The notes under the pieces are model-generated. The model saw only the letters and a program-made list of their open reading frames with translations, did not search any database and was not told where the DNA came from. 64,000 nt of DNA, taken from positions 1,182,001 to 1,246,000 of the forward strand of contig NZ_CP117425.1 of assembly GCF_030687295.1 (NCBI RefSeq), read 5' to 3'. Position numbers and translations under genes: made by a program. This DNA comes from Pseudomonas beijingensis (GTDB lineage: Bacteria > Pseudomonadota > Gammaproteobacteria > Pseudomonadales > Pseudomonadaceae). Below, in pieces: positions 1 to 8,085 of the stretch; within the stretch, counting starts at the first letter, position 1; the number at the start of each line of letters is the position of its first letter.

Positions 1-653
1 GGTGCAGTATTTCCAGCATCGGTTGCTGCAACCTCAGCGCCAGGCGGCGCAAGGATTTGTAGTCGATCAATTGCCCATCGACCCACAGGGCGGGTTGCGT
101 CGCGTCATCGAGCAGACGCTGTTCGATGCTGTGCATCACCGGTACGTCGGCGGCGGCCAGCAGCCAGGGCACCGGCGGCCGATTGAGGCCGTGCTCGAAA
201 GCCAGTGGCTCCAGCGCATCGAGCCCGAGCTGGGGCTGGTCGATAGCGTCAGCGTGTAGTGTCGGCCAGTGATCGAAGCAGTTTTCGTCCCGGGAGAACT
301 GGCTGACCAGCCGTGCGCCGGTTTCGACCACTGTTGCCAACGTACGCAGGCGCAAGGACTGACCATTGCCATCGCGTTTGCGGCGCGATCACGTCCTGGC
401 ACAACAGCCGCTGCGCGCCGTCGCGAAAGACCAGCACCGGTTGCGGCAATGCCTCGCCGGGCAGCGTGCGTAGCGCCACGCGGATCTGGAGGTATGAACG
501 GGCTTCAATGGCTCGCGGTGTCGTCCCGTCGTCGATCAACAGGTCGACCGGCGATTGGAGGTCCACTACACCGTGGCCGTGCAGTTCCAGTTCCCGGGCC
601 AGTTCGGTCATGGCCTGGCTGGTGCCAGGCACTGCAATGTCGAGGCGTCTCAT
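1..653 (-). CDS. mgoA: NRPS, N-terminal part (MgoA/PvfC-like), truncated by window edge and frameshifted
   Basis: Start ATG at 653, preceded by GAGGA, 10 bp after the N-oxygenase gene. The first ~88 residues (MRRLDIAVPGTSQAM...) read in one frame to about position 395. The sequence then continues in another frame as SRRKRDGNGQSLRLRTLATVV... and reaches LWVDGQLIDYKSLRRLALRL, which resembles the opening of an adenylation (AMP-binding) domain, before the window ends. One extra base near 385-400 explains the break; the alternatives are a sequencing error or a damaged gene. In mgo/pvf operons the third gene is a mono-modular NRPS (adenylation, thiolation, reductase domains) that loads an amino acid for the signal molecule. 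The preceding two genes support that identity. The catalytic domains lie outside the window, so substrate cannot be judged. Confidence 0.7.
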
Positions 654-663
654 CGAAAGGTCC

Positions 664-1596
664 TCATGGGGTCAGGTAATCAGCGAGGGCGTCGCGTACG
701 CAGGGGGACGCGAGCATCGAGCTGCCGCGGAAAAAACGCGTGATATTGCCCACCAACGGGTGAAAACGATTGATCGGATACGCCAGCGCACTGGCGTCTT
801 CACGCAGTGATTGGCGTACCGATTCGTCGACGGGCAGGTGCGCGATCAGCTCGAAATCGAACGCTTGCTGCAGGTCGCTCGCCAGGTACTGGGCGATGAA
901 ACCGGGCATCAGGCACGCGATCGCCGAGCGGTCCTCTTCGGGGGCGGTGCGCCAGTAGATCTGCACCAGTCGCGTCCAGAAACCGGAGTGCCGGCCCTCG
1001 TCGAGCAAGTGATCGGCCATCAGTCCCTTGATCGAGGCCTTGACCGAATCGTCCCGGGCGAAGGCGGCCACTTCGTTGGTCACGGTGTTCTCGGCAATGG
1101 CGATGCAGATCAGCTCCACGGCGCTGAGCAAATGCTCCGGCGCCTGGGCCAGGGTCGCCGGTATGGCGCGGCTGAGTTCGATCTGCCCAGGCAACGGGAT
1201 GGGATCGATGCCGGTCATGTCGATGGTCTGTTGCATGAAGTCCATCGCCACCAGTGCGTGGTAATCCTCGTCCACCACCACGGTCATCGCGTCGTAGCGG
1301 CAGGCGAACGGGAATTCGATGCCGAAGCGGTTCTTGGCGATGCGCCGGGCGGTGTGGTCCACCAGTTCGGTCTCGAAAATCACCACGTCGTTGATGAACT
1401 TGTAGAGGCTTTGCACCAGCACAAAGTCGCGCAACTGCGGGCAGTGGCTGAGGAAGGTCTGGCTGTGCACCAGCGGCTGGCGGCTCATGGGGAAGATCAG
1501 TTTGTCGTCGTCTTCGACCCGGCGCCGTGGCCGGGTACGGATGGTGGCGCGGCTTTCCCAGGCGTCGGCGAAGGATTGGTATTCGACGGCGTTCAT
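664..1596 (-). CDS. mgoC: AurF-type di-iron N-oxygenase (MgoC/PvfB-like)
   Basis: 310 aa, start [13 protein letters not shown]. Two ExxH di-iron ligands are visible, in [12 protein letters not shown] and [11 protein letters not shown], along with the helix [15 protein letters not shown]. This pattern is typical of the p-aminobenzoate N-oxygenase (AurF) family, which oxidises an amine to hydroxylamine, nitroso or nitro. The start ATG overlaps the TGA of the upstream gene (ATGA), indicating translational coupling. A longer in-frame opening extends upstream inside the DUF3050 gene but is a frame shadow. In mgo/pvf operons this enzyme performs the N-oxidation in making the diazeniumdiolate/pyrazine-N-oxide signal. 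Family assignment is firm; operon identity rests on gene order. Confidence 0.85.
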   Translation of the reverse strand: MNAVEYQSFADAWESRATIRTRPRRRVEDDDKLIFPMSRQPLVHSQTFLSHCPQLRDFVLVQSLYKFINDVVIFETELVDHTARRIAKNRFGIEFPFACRYDAMTVVVDEDYHALVAMDFMQQTIDMTGIDPIPLPGQIELSRAIPATLAQAPEHLLSAVELICIAIAENTVTNEVAAFARDDSVKASIKGLMADHLLDEGRHSGFWTRLVQIYWRTAPEEDRSAIACLMPGFIAQYLASDLQQAFDFELIAHLPVDESVRQSLREDASALAYPINRFHPLVGNITRFFRGSSMLASPCVRDALADYLTP

Positions 1597-2369
1597 GGCG
1601 TCACCTGTGCAACCGGTTGGGCCATGCTCTGGCGCAGGCCGTCCCACAAGGCCGCGCGGCTGTGGACGGCGGCGAGCGCGGCGGCCAGGACCTCGGTTTC
1701 GCGCTGCGGGTCGCCATCGATCAGCCGCGCCAAGAGTTTTTCTGCCGCCGGCCCGTGGTCTTCGGAATCGACTTCGATGTGCCGTTGCAGGTAGTAACGA
1801 AAGGTCGGTGCCTGGTCCAGGCCAATGCCCCAGGCGTCGAGCATGCGCTGGAACATCTGCGGGATGACACTCTCGCGACCATGTACAAACGCGGCGGCCA
1901 CGCTGTGGGCCGGGGCGTGCAAGGCGGTGTGCAGGGTCTGGCGGACGAACCGCGCCGCCGCCGGCTCGACTTCGACACTGTCCAGCGCGGTCTCTGGGCT
2001 GACGCCTTCCTGCTGCAGGGTGATGAACTGCTCGATTGCGCGGGTATCGGCGCCGATTTCCCGCATGGCGTCCAGGTACAGTTCGAAATGGCTGCAATAG
2101 CCGGCGCCAGGGCGGTCATCCGACTCCTCCCCCAGCACGATCTCATTGATCAAGCGGGCCGCGTGGGGATCGGCTGGCGGCAGCCAAGGCAACTGGACAC
2201 AGGTGAGTTCGCGTTGCAGTCGCTTGGTCAGCGACATGAAGTCCCAGACGGCAAAGACATGGCTTTCCATAAAACGGCGTAACAGATCGATTGATGTAAT
2301 CTCGGAAAAAACCGGGTGTTGACCAAGTTCCTGCTTTTTCAGAGATAGTTGTTCTTTGGATGGCTGCAT
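1593..2369 (-). CDS. mgoB: DUF3050 haem-oxygenase-like protein (MgoB/PvfA-like)
   Basis: 258 aa, start [21 protein letters not shown]. It contains the family-typical segments [30 protein letters not shown] and [13 protein letters not shown], whose Glu/His residues are the likely metal ligands of a haem-oxygenase-like di-iron fold. First gene of a tightly packed operon with an N-oxygenase (ATGA overlap) and an NRPS. This is the order mgoB-mgoC-mgoA (also called pvfA-pvfB-pvfC) known from Pseudomonas, where it makes a small N-oxide or diazeniumdiolate signal affecting virulence and secondary metabolism. The fourth gene (mgoD/pvfD) would lie beyond the left edge. Assignment to DUF3050 is clear; the exact reaction is inferred from the operon. 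Confidence 0.8.
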   Translation of the reverse strand: MQPSKEQLSLKKQELGQHPVFSEITSIDLLRRFMESHVFAVWDFMSLTKRLQRELTCVQLPWLPPADPHAARLINEIVLGEESDDRPGAGYCSHFELYLDAMREIGADTRAIEQFITLQQEGVSPETALDSVEVEPAAARFVRQTLHTALHAPAHSVAAAFVHGRESVIPQMFQRMLDAWGIGLDQAPTFRYYLQRHIEVDSEDHGPAAEKLLARLIDGDPQRETEVLAAALAAVHSRAALWDGLRQSMAQPVAQVTP

Positions 2370-3053
2370 TGGAACGTCCTCATCAATGATGTTTTGTCCG
2401 GAAGGCGGCTCGTTATTTAATTAGGGCGAGCGAGTGCCTGAACCGGAATCCATGAATTGCCAAAGTGGCTTAAGTATTCTCTTTTAATCGTTATGTCGGC
2501 TTCTTATGCCTGTATTTGCTGTGCTTGGTGCAAGTCGAAAGGGCCGCCAGTAACGCGGCGAATAAAAAATTAATACAGGTAACAAGTAGGCGGCAAGTGT
2601 TTTTTTAATTATTTAAAGTTGGCTTTTTATTGGGCGTGAAGAGGCTCTTTAAAACTTTTTATATAAGTTTTATTGGCGCGAAGAGGCTCCTTCCGATTTA
2701 GCGAGATCAGAATCGAATAGTTCGAGTGAATGCCTCACTCGGAGCACTTCAGGGATCGGGGAGTTAAGAAGTTTTATGTTATGGGCAGGACGTCGGTCGG
2801 ACTTCCGATCATCCCGCCGGTTGGACGACGCTCCTTGCGTATTGGCTTCGATTCGTCTGGCCTTAGCCAGGCGTTGACTTCTTCAGGTCTGTTTTGAATC
2901 GACAAGCGCAAGAGTGAGCCCAAATCGATGGCAGTGCCATTGAACTGATGGGGCGACGAGTCGCGGCCACGGCGAGGCCGTGCCGCGCTGGCGGCAAGTG
3001 AATCGGAAGGATATGTAAGAAATTTTTACGCCGGACCGAGCGCCGACGTGAGA
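2370..3053. other. 684-bp intergenic region upstream of mgo-like operon
   Basis: No convincing gene is seen; a 64-codon opening at 2863-3057 has no coding character. The part near the operon is AT-rich, unlike its surroundings. A perfect 7-bp inverted repeat (CGAGTGA...TCACTCG, 2723-2741) and a long direct repeat (2625-2690) lie 250-370 bp before the DUF3050 start. A long leader or a distant activator site for the mgo-like operon is likely. Part of the right half may be the 3' end of the GntR transcript. Confidence 0.6.
2625..2690 (-). promoter_or_regulatory. Direct repeat, candidate activator site of mgo-like operon
   Basis: Two near-identical 23-24 bp copies at 2625-2648 and 2668-2690, 43 bp apart (four helical turns). 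On the operon's strand the core is GAGCCTCTTC(A/G)CGCC(C)AATAAAA. They differ at three positions. Repeats on the same helix face upstream of an operon suit a dimeric or tandem-binding activator. No protein is identified. Confidence 0.4.
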
Positions 3054-3788
3054 TCAAGGCTTCGACGGCTGTTCCAGGTACCTGCGCATGGTGACAGAGG
3101 CTTTTTCCAGGTGCAGTTCCAGCAATACGATCGCTTTATCGATGTCTTTGGCCCGCGCGGCGTCGAGCAGCGCGCGATGATCGTCCTGGCTCAACTTGCC
3201 CAGTCCCATGGACGACAGATGAAAGCGCAGGAAGCGCTCTTCTTCATTGAGCTCGCGCTCGATCAGGTCCAGCAGCTTGCCGTTGGACGCCTTGTGATAC
3301 AGCGACATGTGGAACAGCCGGTTGAGCTTGCCGATCTCGGCGTGATTGGTTTCCGTTTCCAGCTGTTCGATGTACTGGGCGGCCAGTGCCAGGTCGCTGT
3401 CATCGAGCAGCGGGATGGACAGGCGCAAGGCGAAAGACTCCAGGACCGAACGCAGGGCGTAGGTTTCTACCGCATTGTTGGTGATCAATGGCGCCACGAC
3501 GGCGCCCTTGTGCTGAACCACATTGAGCAGCGACTGCGCTTCGAGCTGGCGCAACGCCTCGCGTACCGGCATGCGGCTCACGCCGAACAGGTCGGCCAGT
3601 TCCTGCTGGCGCAGGGCGGTCCCGCACGGCAGGCGTCCATCGAGGATGGCCTCGCGCAGAGATTCTTCAATGATCGAGCGTGCCTGGTCAGCGGGAATGG
3701 GACCGTTGATCTGGATAGTGCTGAGCGGTTTGGGCTTCTGTGTCACGACAACGCACCCTGATTGGTAGTAAAAATTGGATCCAGGCAC
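3054..3788 (-). CDS. GntR-family transcriptional regulator, FCD (FadR) subgroup
   Basis: 244 aa. The N-terminal winged helix is visible as LREAILDGRLPCGTALRQQE and LADLFGVSRMPVREALRQLE, and is followed by the all-helical FCD ligand domain (RSVLESFALRLSIP, NRLFHMSLYHKASNGKLLDL, DDHRALLDAARAKD). These regulators bind small organic acids and usually repress an adjacent catabolic or transport operon. Here no such operon is adjacent: it sits between the mgo-like operon and lapG, both separated by sizeable gaps. The first 13 residues (MPGSNFYYQSGCV) look atypical, so a GTG start a little downstream (VVTQKPKPLS) is possible. A palindrome 54 bp upstream may be its own operator. Confidence 0.85.
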   Translation of the reverse strand: MPGSNFYYQSGCVVVTQKPKPLSTIQINGPIPADQARSIIEESLREAILDGRLPCGTALRQQELADLFGVSRMPVREALRQLEAQSLLNVVQHKGAVVAPLITNNAVETYALRSVLESFALRLSIPLLDDSDLALAAQYIEQLETETNHAEIGKLNRLFHMSLYHKASNGKLLDLIERELNEEERFLRFHLSSMGLGKLSQDDHRALLDAARAKDIDKAIVLLELHLEKASVTMRRYLEQPSKP

Positions 3789-3841
3789 ACGGTAGTTACA
3801 GGTTGGTGAACCGTCAAAGTCTCTCGACCGGAGGTTCCTGA

Positions 3842-3854
3842 ACTAAAGTTTAGT
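3842..3854. promoter_or_regulatory. Palindrome ACTAAA-G-TTTAGT, candidate operator
   Basis: Perfect 6-bp arms around one base, lying in the 160-bp divergent gap between the GntR gene (start 3788) and lapG (start 3949). It could be the autoregulatory site of the GntR protein or a site controlling lapG. Position and symmetry are the only evidence. Confidence 0.35.
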
Positions 3855-3948
3855 CTGCCTGCGGTGATTGCACCTTGCCATTGTCTTTTAGTGGGCCAGG
3901 CGTCACCATCCAACGAATTTCCAACGACCCTTATCGGACGTATTTCCC

Positions 3949-4641
3949 TTGGCTGCACCGTTCCCTGTCCTCAGGTCCTTGCGCTGGCTGTGTTCGGCAT
4001 TGTTGCTGGCCGGCCTGATGCTGGGCGGTCTGCGGGCCGACTGGGACTTTGCGCAGATCAGCCGGCGGGCGCAAGCGTTATATGGCCCCTTGGGCGAAGG
4101 GCAGCAACGGATCGACGCGTGGCAGCAATTGCTGGCGACCCAGAAACAGATCCCGGAACTGGAACAGCTCAAGGTGGTGAACCTGTTTTTCAACAAACAG
4201 GTGCGCTACGTGGAAGATATCGACCTGTGGCGTGAAGTCGATTATTGGGAAACGCCGATCCAGGCTTTATGGAAGGGCGCCGGCGATTGCGAAGACTACG
4301 CCATCGCCAAGTATTTCAGCCTGCGCCATCTCGGGGTGTCCAGTGACAAGCTGCGCATCACCTACGTCAAGGCCTTGCGGCAGAACCGTGCGCACATGGT
4401 GCTCACCTATTACGCCACGCCCGAGGCGATGCCACTGGTACTCGACAGCCTGATCGACGGTATCCAGCCGGCCAGCCAGCGAACCGACTTGCTCCCGGTC
4501 TACTCTTTCAATGCCGAAGGGCTGTGGCTGCCGGGCGCCAAGGGCAACAAGAAAGTGGGTGACACCAAGCGCCTGTCCCGGTGGCAGGATGTGTTGAAAA
4601 AAATGCAGGCCGAAGGTTTCCCGGTCGAGACGACTAACTAG
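3949..4641 (+). CDS. lapG: LapG, periplasmic cysteine protease of the LapA adhesin
   Basis: 230 aa from a TTG start. An N-terminal hydrophobic segment (LCSALLLAGLMLGGLRA) serves as signal. It is a bacterial transglutaminase-like cysteine protease. The catalytic Cys114 (GAGDCEDYAIAKYF), His149 (RAHMVLTYY) and Asp166 (PLVLDSL) match the C-H-D triad known for Pseudomonas LapG. LapG cleaves LapA behind its N-terminal retention module and releases the adhesin when c-di-GMP is low. The gene is 14 bp before lapD, the receptor that sequesters it, and close to lapA, lapE, lapB and lapC. Start choice: TTG gives a typical length, but a slightly different start is possible. Confidence 0.93.
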   Translation: MAAPFPVLRSLRWLCSALLLAGLMLGGLRADWDFAQISRRAQALYGPLGEGQQRIDAWQQLLATQKQIPELEQLKVVNLFFNKQVRYVEDIDLWREVDYWETPIQALWKGAGDCEDYAIAKYFSLRHLGVSSDKLRITYVKALRQNRAHMVLTYYATPEAMPLVLDSLIDGIQPASQRTDLLPVYSFNAEGLWLPGAKGNKKVGDTKRLSRWQDVLKKMQAEGFPVETTN

Positions 4642-4655
4642 GAGCGCGCGCTCAG

Positions 4656-6602
4656 ATGTCCTTGTTCAAACAGCTGTTGATCGCTATCTGTCTGTTCCTG
4701 GTGGTTGCCTTCAGCGGCAGCTTCATGGTCAGCCTGGAGAGCTCGCGGGCCCAGTACGTCAACCAGTTGCGCTCCCACGCCCAGGACGCGGCCACGGCGC
4801 TGGCGCTGTCGTTGACACCGAACATCGACGACCCGGCGATGGTGGAGTTGATGGTCAGCTCGATCTTCGACAGCGGCTACTACGCGACCATCCGCGTGGT
4901 CGACGTGGCCACCGACAAGACCCTGGTCGAGCGCACCGGCACGCCGGACGCCGGCAGCGTGCCGCAATGGTTCGTCAAGCTGATCGGCCTGGAACCGGCC
5001 GGTGGCGATGCCATCGTCAGCCGCGGCTGGGAGCAGGCGGCGCGGGTCGAGGTGATCAGCCACCCGATGTTCGCCCTCGCCAAGCTGTGGCAGAGCGCCT
5101 TGGGCAGCCTGGGCTGGCTGTTGCTGTGTGGCGCCGTGAGCGCGGTGCTGGGGGCCTTGCTGCTGCGTCGCCAGCTCAAGCCGCTGGATTACATGGTGCA
5201 CCAATCCCATGCTATTGCCCGTCGTGAGTTCTTGAGCCTGCCGGAATTGCCGCGTACCCCTGAATTGCGTCGCGTGGTGCAGGCGATGAACCAGATGGTC
5301 GAGAAGCTCAAGGCGCTGTTCCAGGAGCAGGCCGAACGCAGCGAGAAACTGCGGGTCGAGTCCTACCAGGACAACCTCACGGGCCTGGCCAACCGGCGTT
5401 ATTTCGAAATGCAGCTCAATGCCCGGGTGAGCAACCCGGAGCAGGCCAGCTCCGGTTATCTGCTGTTGTTGCGGGTCAAGGACCTGGCCGGGTTGAACCA
5501 GCGGCTGGGTGGGCAGCGCACCGACCAGTTGCTTAAGGCCGTGGGCGAGCAATTGCAGCGTGAATGTGCGCGGTATCCGGAAACCCTCAACCTGGTCACG
5601 CGTATTCGCGGCGGCGAGTTCGCGGTGCTGGCGCCCGGGCTGGTGCGCGGGGAAGCGCTGCAACTGGCGCAGAATCTTGAGGCTGCGTTGGCGAGCCTGC
5701 ATGCCACCGGGGCGACGGATGTGGCGTCGGTGGCCTCCATCGGGCTGGCGCCGTTCGTCCATGGCGACTCGCCGCAAGCGGTGCTCCAGCTCGGCGACCA
5801 GGCCCTGGCCCAGGCCGAAAGCCAGGGCGAACCGGGGTGGGCCTCCCTGGACCACAGTGCCTCGGCCAGCGTCGGCGACGATCACCATGCCTGGCACAAT
5901 TTGCTCGACCAGGCGTTGAGTCATCAGCGCTTCGAGTTGTACTTCCAGCCGGTGGTGGCTGCCCAGGACACCCAGGTGGTGCTGCATTACAAAGTGCTGT
6001 CGCGGTTGTTGGACGAGCAGGGCCAGACCATCCCCGCCGGGCGCTTCCTGCCTTGGTTGGAACGCTTTGGCTGGACCGCGCGCCTGGACCGCTTGATGCT
6101 CGAACAGGTACTCAAGCAAATGGCCGGGCATGAACAGTCCCTGGCGTTGAACCTGTCCTCGGCGACCTTGGCCGATCCGCAGGCGTTGAATAAGGTCTTT
6201 GAGATCCTGCGGGCGCATTCCAACCTTGGGCCGCGCTTGACCCTGGAGATTGGTGAAGAGCAACTGCCGGAGCAAGCGGTACTGGAGCAGTTGACTCGGC
6301 ATCTGCGTGAGCTTGGTTTTTCCCTGAGCCTGCAGCGTTTTGGTGGGCGGTTCAGCATGATTGGCAACTTATCGCGGTTGGGGTTGGCTTATCTGAAGAT
6401 CGATGGCAGTTATATCCGTGCCATTGATCAGGAGAGCGACAAGCGCTTGTTCATCGAGGCCATTCAGCGTGCGGCTCACAGTATTGATTTGCCGTTGATT
6501 GCTGAGCGGGTTGAGACGGAGGGGGAGCTGGCGGTGATTCGGGAGATGGGGTTGTTTGGGGTGCAGGGGCAGTTGGTTGGAGAGCCTCGGCGGTGGGGCT
6601 GA
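4656..6602 (+). CDS. lapD: LapD, inner-membrane c-di-GMP receptor
   Basis: 648 aa. Layout: TM1 (LLIAICLFLVVAFSGSFMV), a periplasmic output domain that binds LapG, TM2 near residues 148-170, HAMP, then degenerate GGDEF and EAL domains. The GGDEF motif reads RGGEF (residues 318-322) and the EAL motif reads KVL (446-448), so both catalytic functions should be lost, as expected for this receptor. It senses c-di-GMP through the EAL pocket and signals across the membrane to hold LapG, which keeps LapA on the surface. Co-transcribed with lapG (14-bp gap). Confidence 0.95.
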   Translation: MSLFKQLLIAICLFLVVAFSGSFMVSLESSRAQYVNQLRSHAQDAATALALSLTPNIDDPAMVELMVSSIFDSGYYATIRVVDVATDKTLVERTGTPDAGSVPQWFVKLIGLEPAGGDAIVSRGWEQAARVEVISHPMFALAKLWQSALGSLGWLLLCGAVSAVLGALLLRRQLKPLDYMVHQSHAIARREFLSLPELPRTPELRRVVQAMNQMVEKLKALFQEQAERSEKLRVESYQDNLTGLANRRYFEMQLNARVSNPEQASSGYLLLLRVKDLAGLNQRLGGQRTDQLLKAVGEQLQRECARYPETLNLVTRIRGGEFAVLAPGLVRGEALQLAQNLEAALASLHATGATDVASVASIGLAPFVHGDSPQAVLQLGDQALAQAESQGEPGWASLDHSASASVGDDHHAWHNLLDQALSHQRFELYFQPVVAAQDTQVVLHYKVLSRLLDEQGQTIPAGRFLPWLERFGWTARLDRLMLEQVLKQMAGHEQSLALNLSSATLADPQALNKVFEILRAHSNLGPRLTLEIGEEQLPEQAVLEQLTRHLRELGFSLSLQRFGGRFSMIGNLSRLGLAYLKIDGSYIRAIDQESDKRLFIEAIQRAAHSIDLPLIAERVETEGELAVIREMGLFGVQGQLVGEPRRWG

Positions 6603-6624
6603 GGCTTTGTTGATGAGGCGGCCT

Positions 6625-6955
6625 GGTAGCCGGCCTGTGCTCTTGACCGAGTACATATCCATTGCTGCGGTAACGGCGGCTGGCGGTTTCGCCCTTACGG
6701 CGAGTCACTTTTGGCAAACGCCCCAAAAGTAACCAAAAGGTCTTGCCCCACCACTCGGCGCCTCGCCTAGGCTCGGTGTGCCCGAACGCAGGCATTGCTC
6801 CGTGGGCCCGCCGCGAAGGACCATCCATGGTCCAGCGCGGCTATCCCGGCATCCATGCCGGGATGCCCACTGCGCAATGCCTGCGTTCGGCCATCGTGGT
6901 TAACGGGGCCCCCAGATCAAAAGCCGAAGCGAGGCGGCCTTAGAGCCGACCTGGC
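6625..6955. repeat. Dispersed ~300-bp Pseudomonas intergenic repeat
   Basis: Non-coding block containing the segments GTCACTTTTGGCAAACGCCC, AAGTAACCAAAAGG and CCACCACTCGGCGCCTCGCC, followed by several short inverted repeats (CCATCCATGG; CATCCCGGCATGG-type arms). I recognise this as a sequence found repeatedly between genes in fluorescens-group genomes. Its origin and function are unclear to me. Boundaries are approximate, and copy number cannot be judged from one window. Confidence 0.5.
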
Positions 6956-6982
6956 TCTCCCGGCCGTACACCCTTCAGATCA

Positions 6983-7522
6983 GTGGGAGCAAAGCTTGCT
7001 CGCGAGGCGGCCTGACAGCCGACCTGTCTCTCCGGCCGTGCCCCGATCCAATTGTGGGAGCGAGCTTGCTCGCGATGGCGGAGGATCAGTTTGCGGTGAT
7101 GTTGGATACCCACAAGGGGTTTGGGAACGGCACGGTCCTGTGGCGAGGGAGCAAGCTCCCTCGCCACAAAAGCTTCCCAGCCATCACGGCACAGATTGAT
7201 CAACGCTAAACGCTGTGGGGGCGAGCCTGCTCGCGATAGCGGTGGTTCAGTCACATGGATGCTGGGCTTGCCGGCCTCATCGCGAGCAAGCTCGCTCCCA
7301 CACTGGTTCTGTTTCGAACCGAAATACGGAGATCAACACCGATCAACTGTGGGAGCGAGCTTGCTCGCGATGGCGTCCGCCCAGACAACCCAAAACCCTG
7401 TGGCGAGGGAGCTTGCTCCCGCTCGGCTGCGCAGCAGTCGCAAAACCGGGCAATGGGGTCCATCTGGAGATATGCAGAGGCCTGCTTCGCAGGCCAGCGG
7501 GAGCAAGCTCCCTCGCCACAGG
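6983..7522. repeat. Cluster of about eight REP elements
   Basis: Copies of the GTGGGAGCGAGCTTGCTCGCGA family lie at 6983-7010, 7053-7080, 7214-7242, 7278-7302 (inverted) and 7349-7375. Copies of the GTGGCGAGGGAGC family lie at 7139-7168, 7399-7437 and 7497-7522 (inverted). Two REP families are thus interleaved between lapD and the next gene. Together with the block at 6625 this fills the 961-bp gap; no gene is seen in it. Confidence 0.9.
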
Positions 7523-7563
7523 TGTTGTGTACTGCCTGGAATGGTGTCAGCCCGGGCGGTAGG

Positions 7564-7902
7564 CTAGATCAACCCCTTCTCATCATCATCGATCAATCGG
7601 CTTAACCCGCCCAATGCTTCCCGGGCCTGGGTGCGGTCCATCAGCTTGGCCTGGGCCGCCGGTGGCAGGTCGGTGACGCGGATGACGCCTTTGCTGGTCA
7701 GCACCTGGATCAAGTCATCGAGTACCCGGATCATCTCCAGGTCGCTCTGCTTGAGTTGCTTGAGGCTGTTTTCCACTGCCTGGTTGGCGAACCAGTCCTG
7801 GATCTCGTGGTTGTCGGCCGGCAAGGTCTCGGTGGCCTCGGCGTAAGCGGTGGCTTCTACGCGCACCAGCAGGCCTTGTGCATCGCGTTGCACATAAAAC
7901 AT
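7564..7902 (-). CDS. Small conserved Pseudomonas protein of unknown function
   Basis: 112 aa, start MFYVQRDAQGLLVRVEATAY. It reads as a soluble, acidic helical protein (NSLKQLKQSDLEMIRVLDDL; ARE ALGGLSRLIDDDEKGLI at the end). Similar short proteins sit next to lapA in other Pseudomonas and are often misnamed 'tryptophan synthase subunit beta'; no PLP-binding fold is present at this length. It lies between lapD and the end of lapA, on lapA's strand, so it could be read through from lapA, but a REP element separates them. Function unknown. Confidence 0.75.
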   Translation of the reverse strand: MFYVQRDAQGLLVRVEATAYAEATETLPADNHEIQDWFANQAVENSLKQLKQSDLEMIRVLDDLIQVLTSKGVIRVTDLPPAAQAKLMDRTQAREALGGLSRLIDDDEKGLI

Positions 7903-7979
7903 CGGGCATCCCTCATGTATGAAGCGGCGTCATGCTGGGCAGCATAGGCCAAACTGCAGAGGAGTATGAACACTTATCC

Positions 7980-8072
7980 CGTGGCGAGGGAGCTTGCTCC
8001 CGCTGGGCTGCGAAGCAGCCCCAAAAAACAGGGCCGCTGCGCGTCTCAGTGGGAACAATCTCTGGCCACGGG
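7980..8072. repeat. Degenerate REP pair (REPIN)
   Basis: Begins GTGGCGAGGGAGCTTGCTCCCGC and ends with a decayed inverted partner (GTGGGAACAATCTCTGGCCAC). Lies just past the lapA stop codon and may act as a transcript-end hairpin. Confidence 0.7.
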
Positions 8073-8085
8073 TTTTGTGTCAGGT

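Noticed and set aside
2863-3057. 64-codon opening in the mgo-GntR gap
   Set aside because: Arg/Ser-rich composition typical of GC-rich shadow, no ribosome site, no recognisable domain.
5889-5905. TGGCAC-N5-TTGC-like sigma54 promoter
   Set aside because: Lies inside the lapD coding region with no gene start nearby; chance match.
4638-6302. 554-codon open frame antisense to lapD
   Set aside because: Gln/His-rich high-GC shadow; lapD on the other strand has full domain structure.
7564-7902. Tryptophan synthase beta subunit
   Set aside because: At 112 aa with no PLP-binding lysine context, this commonly copied name cannot be right.
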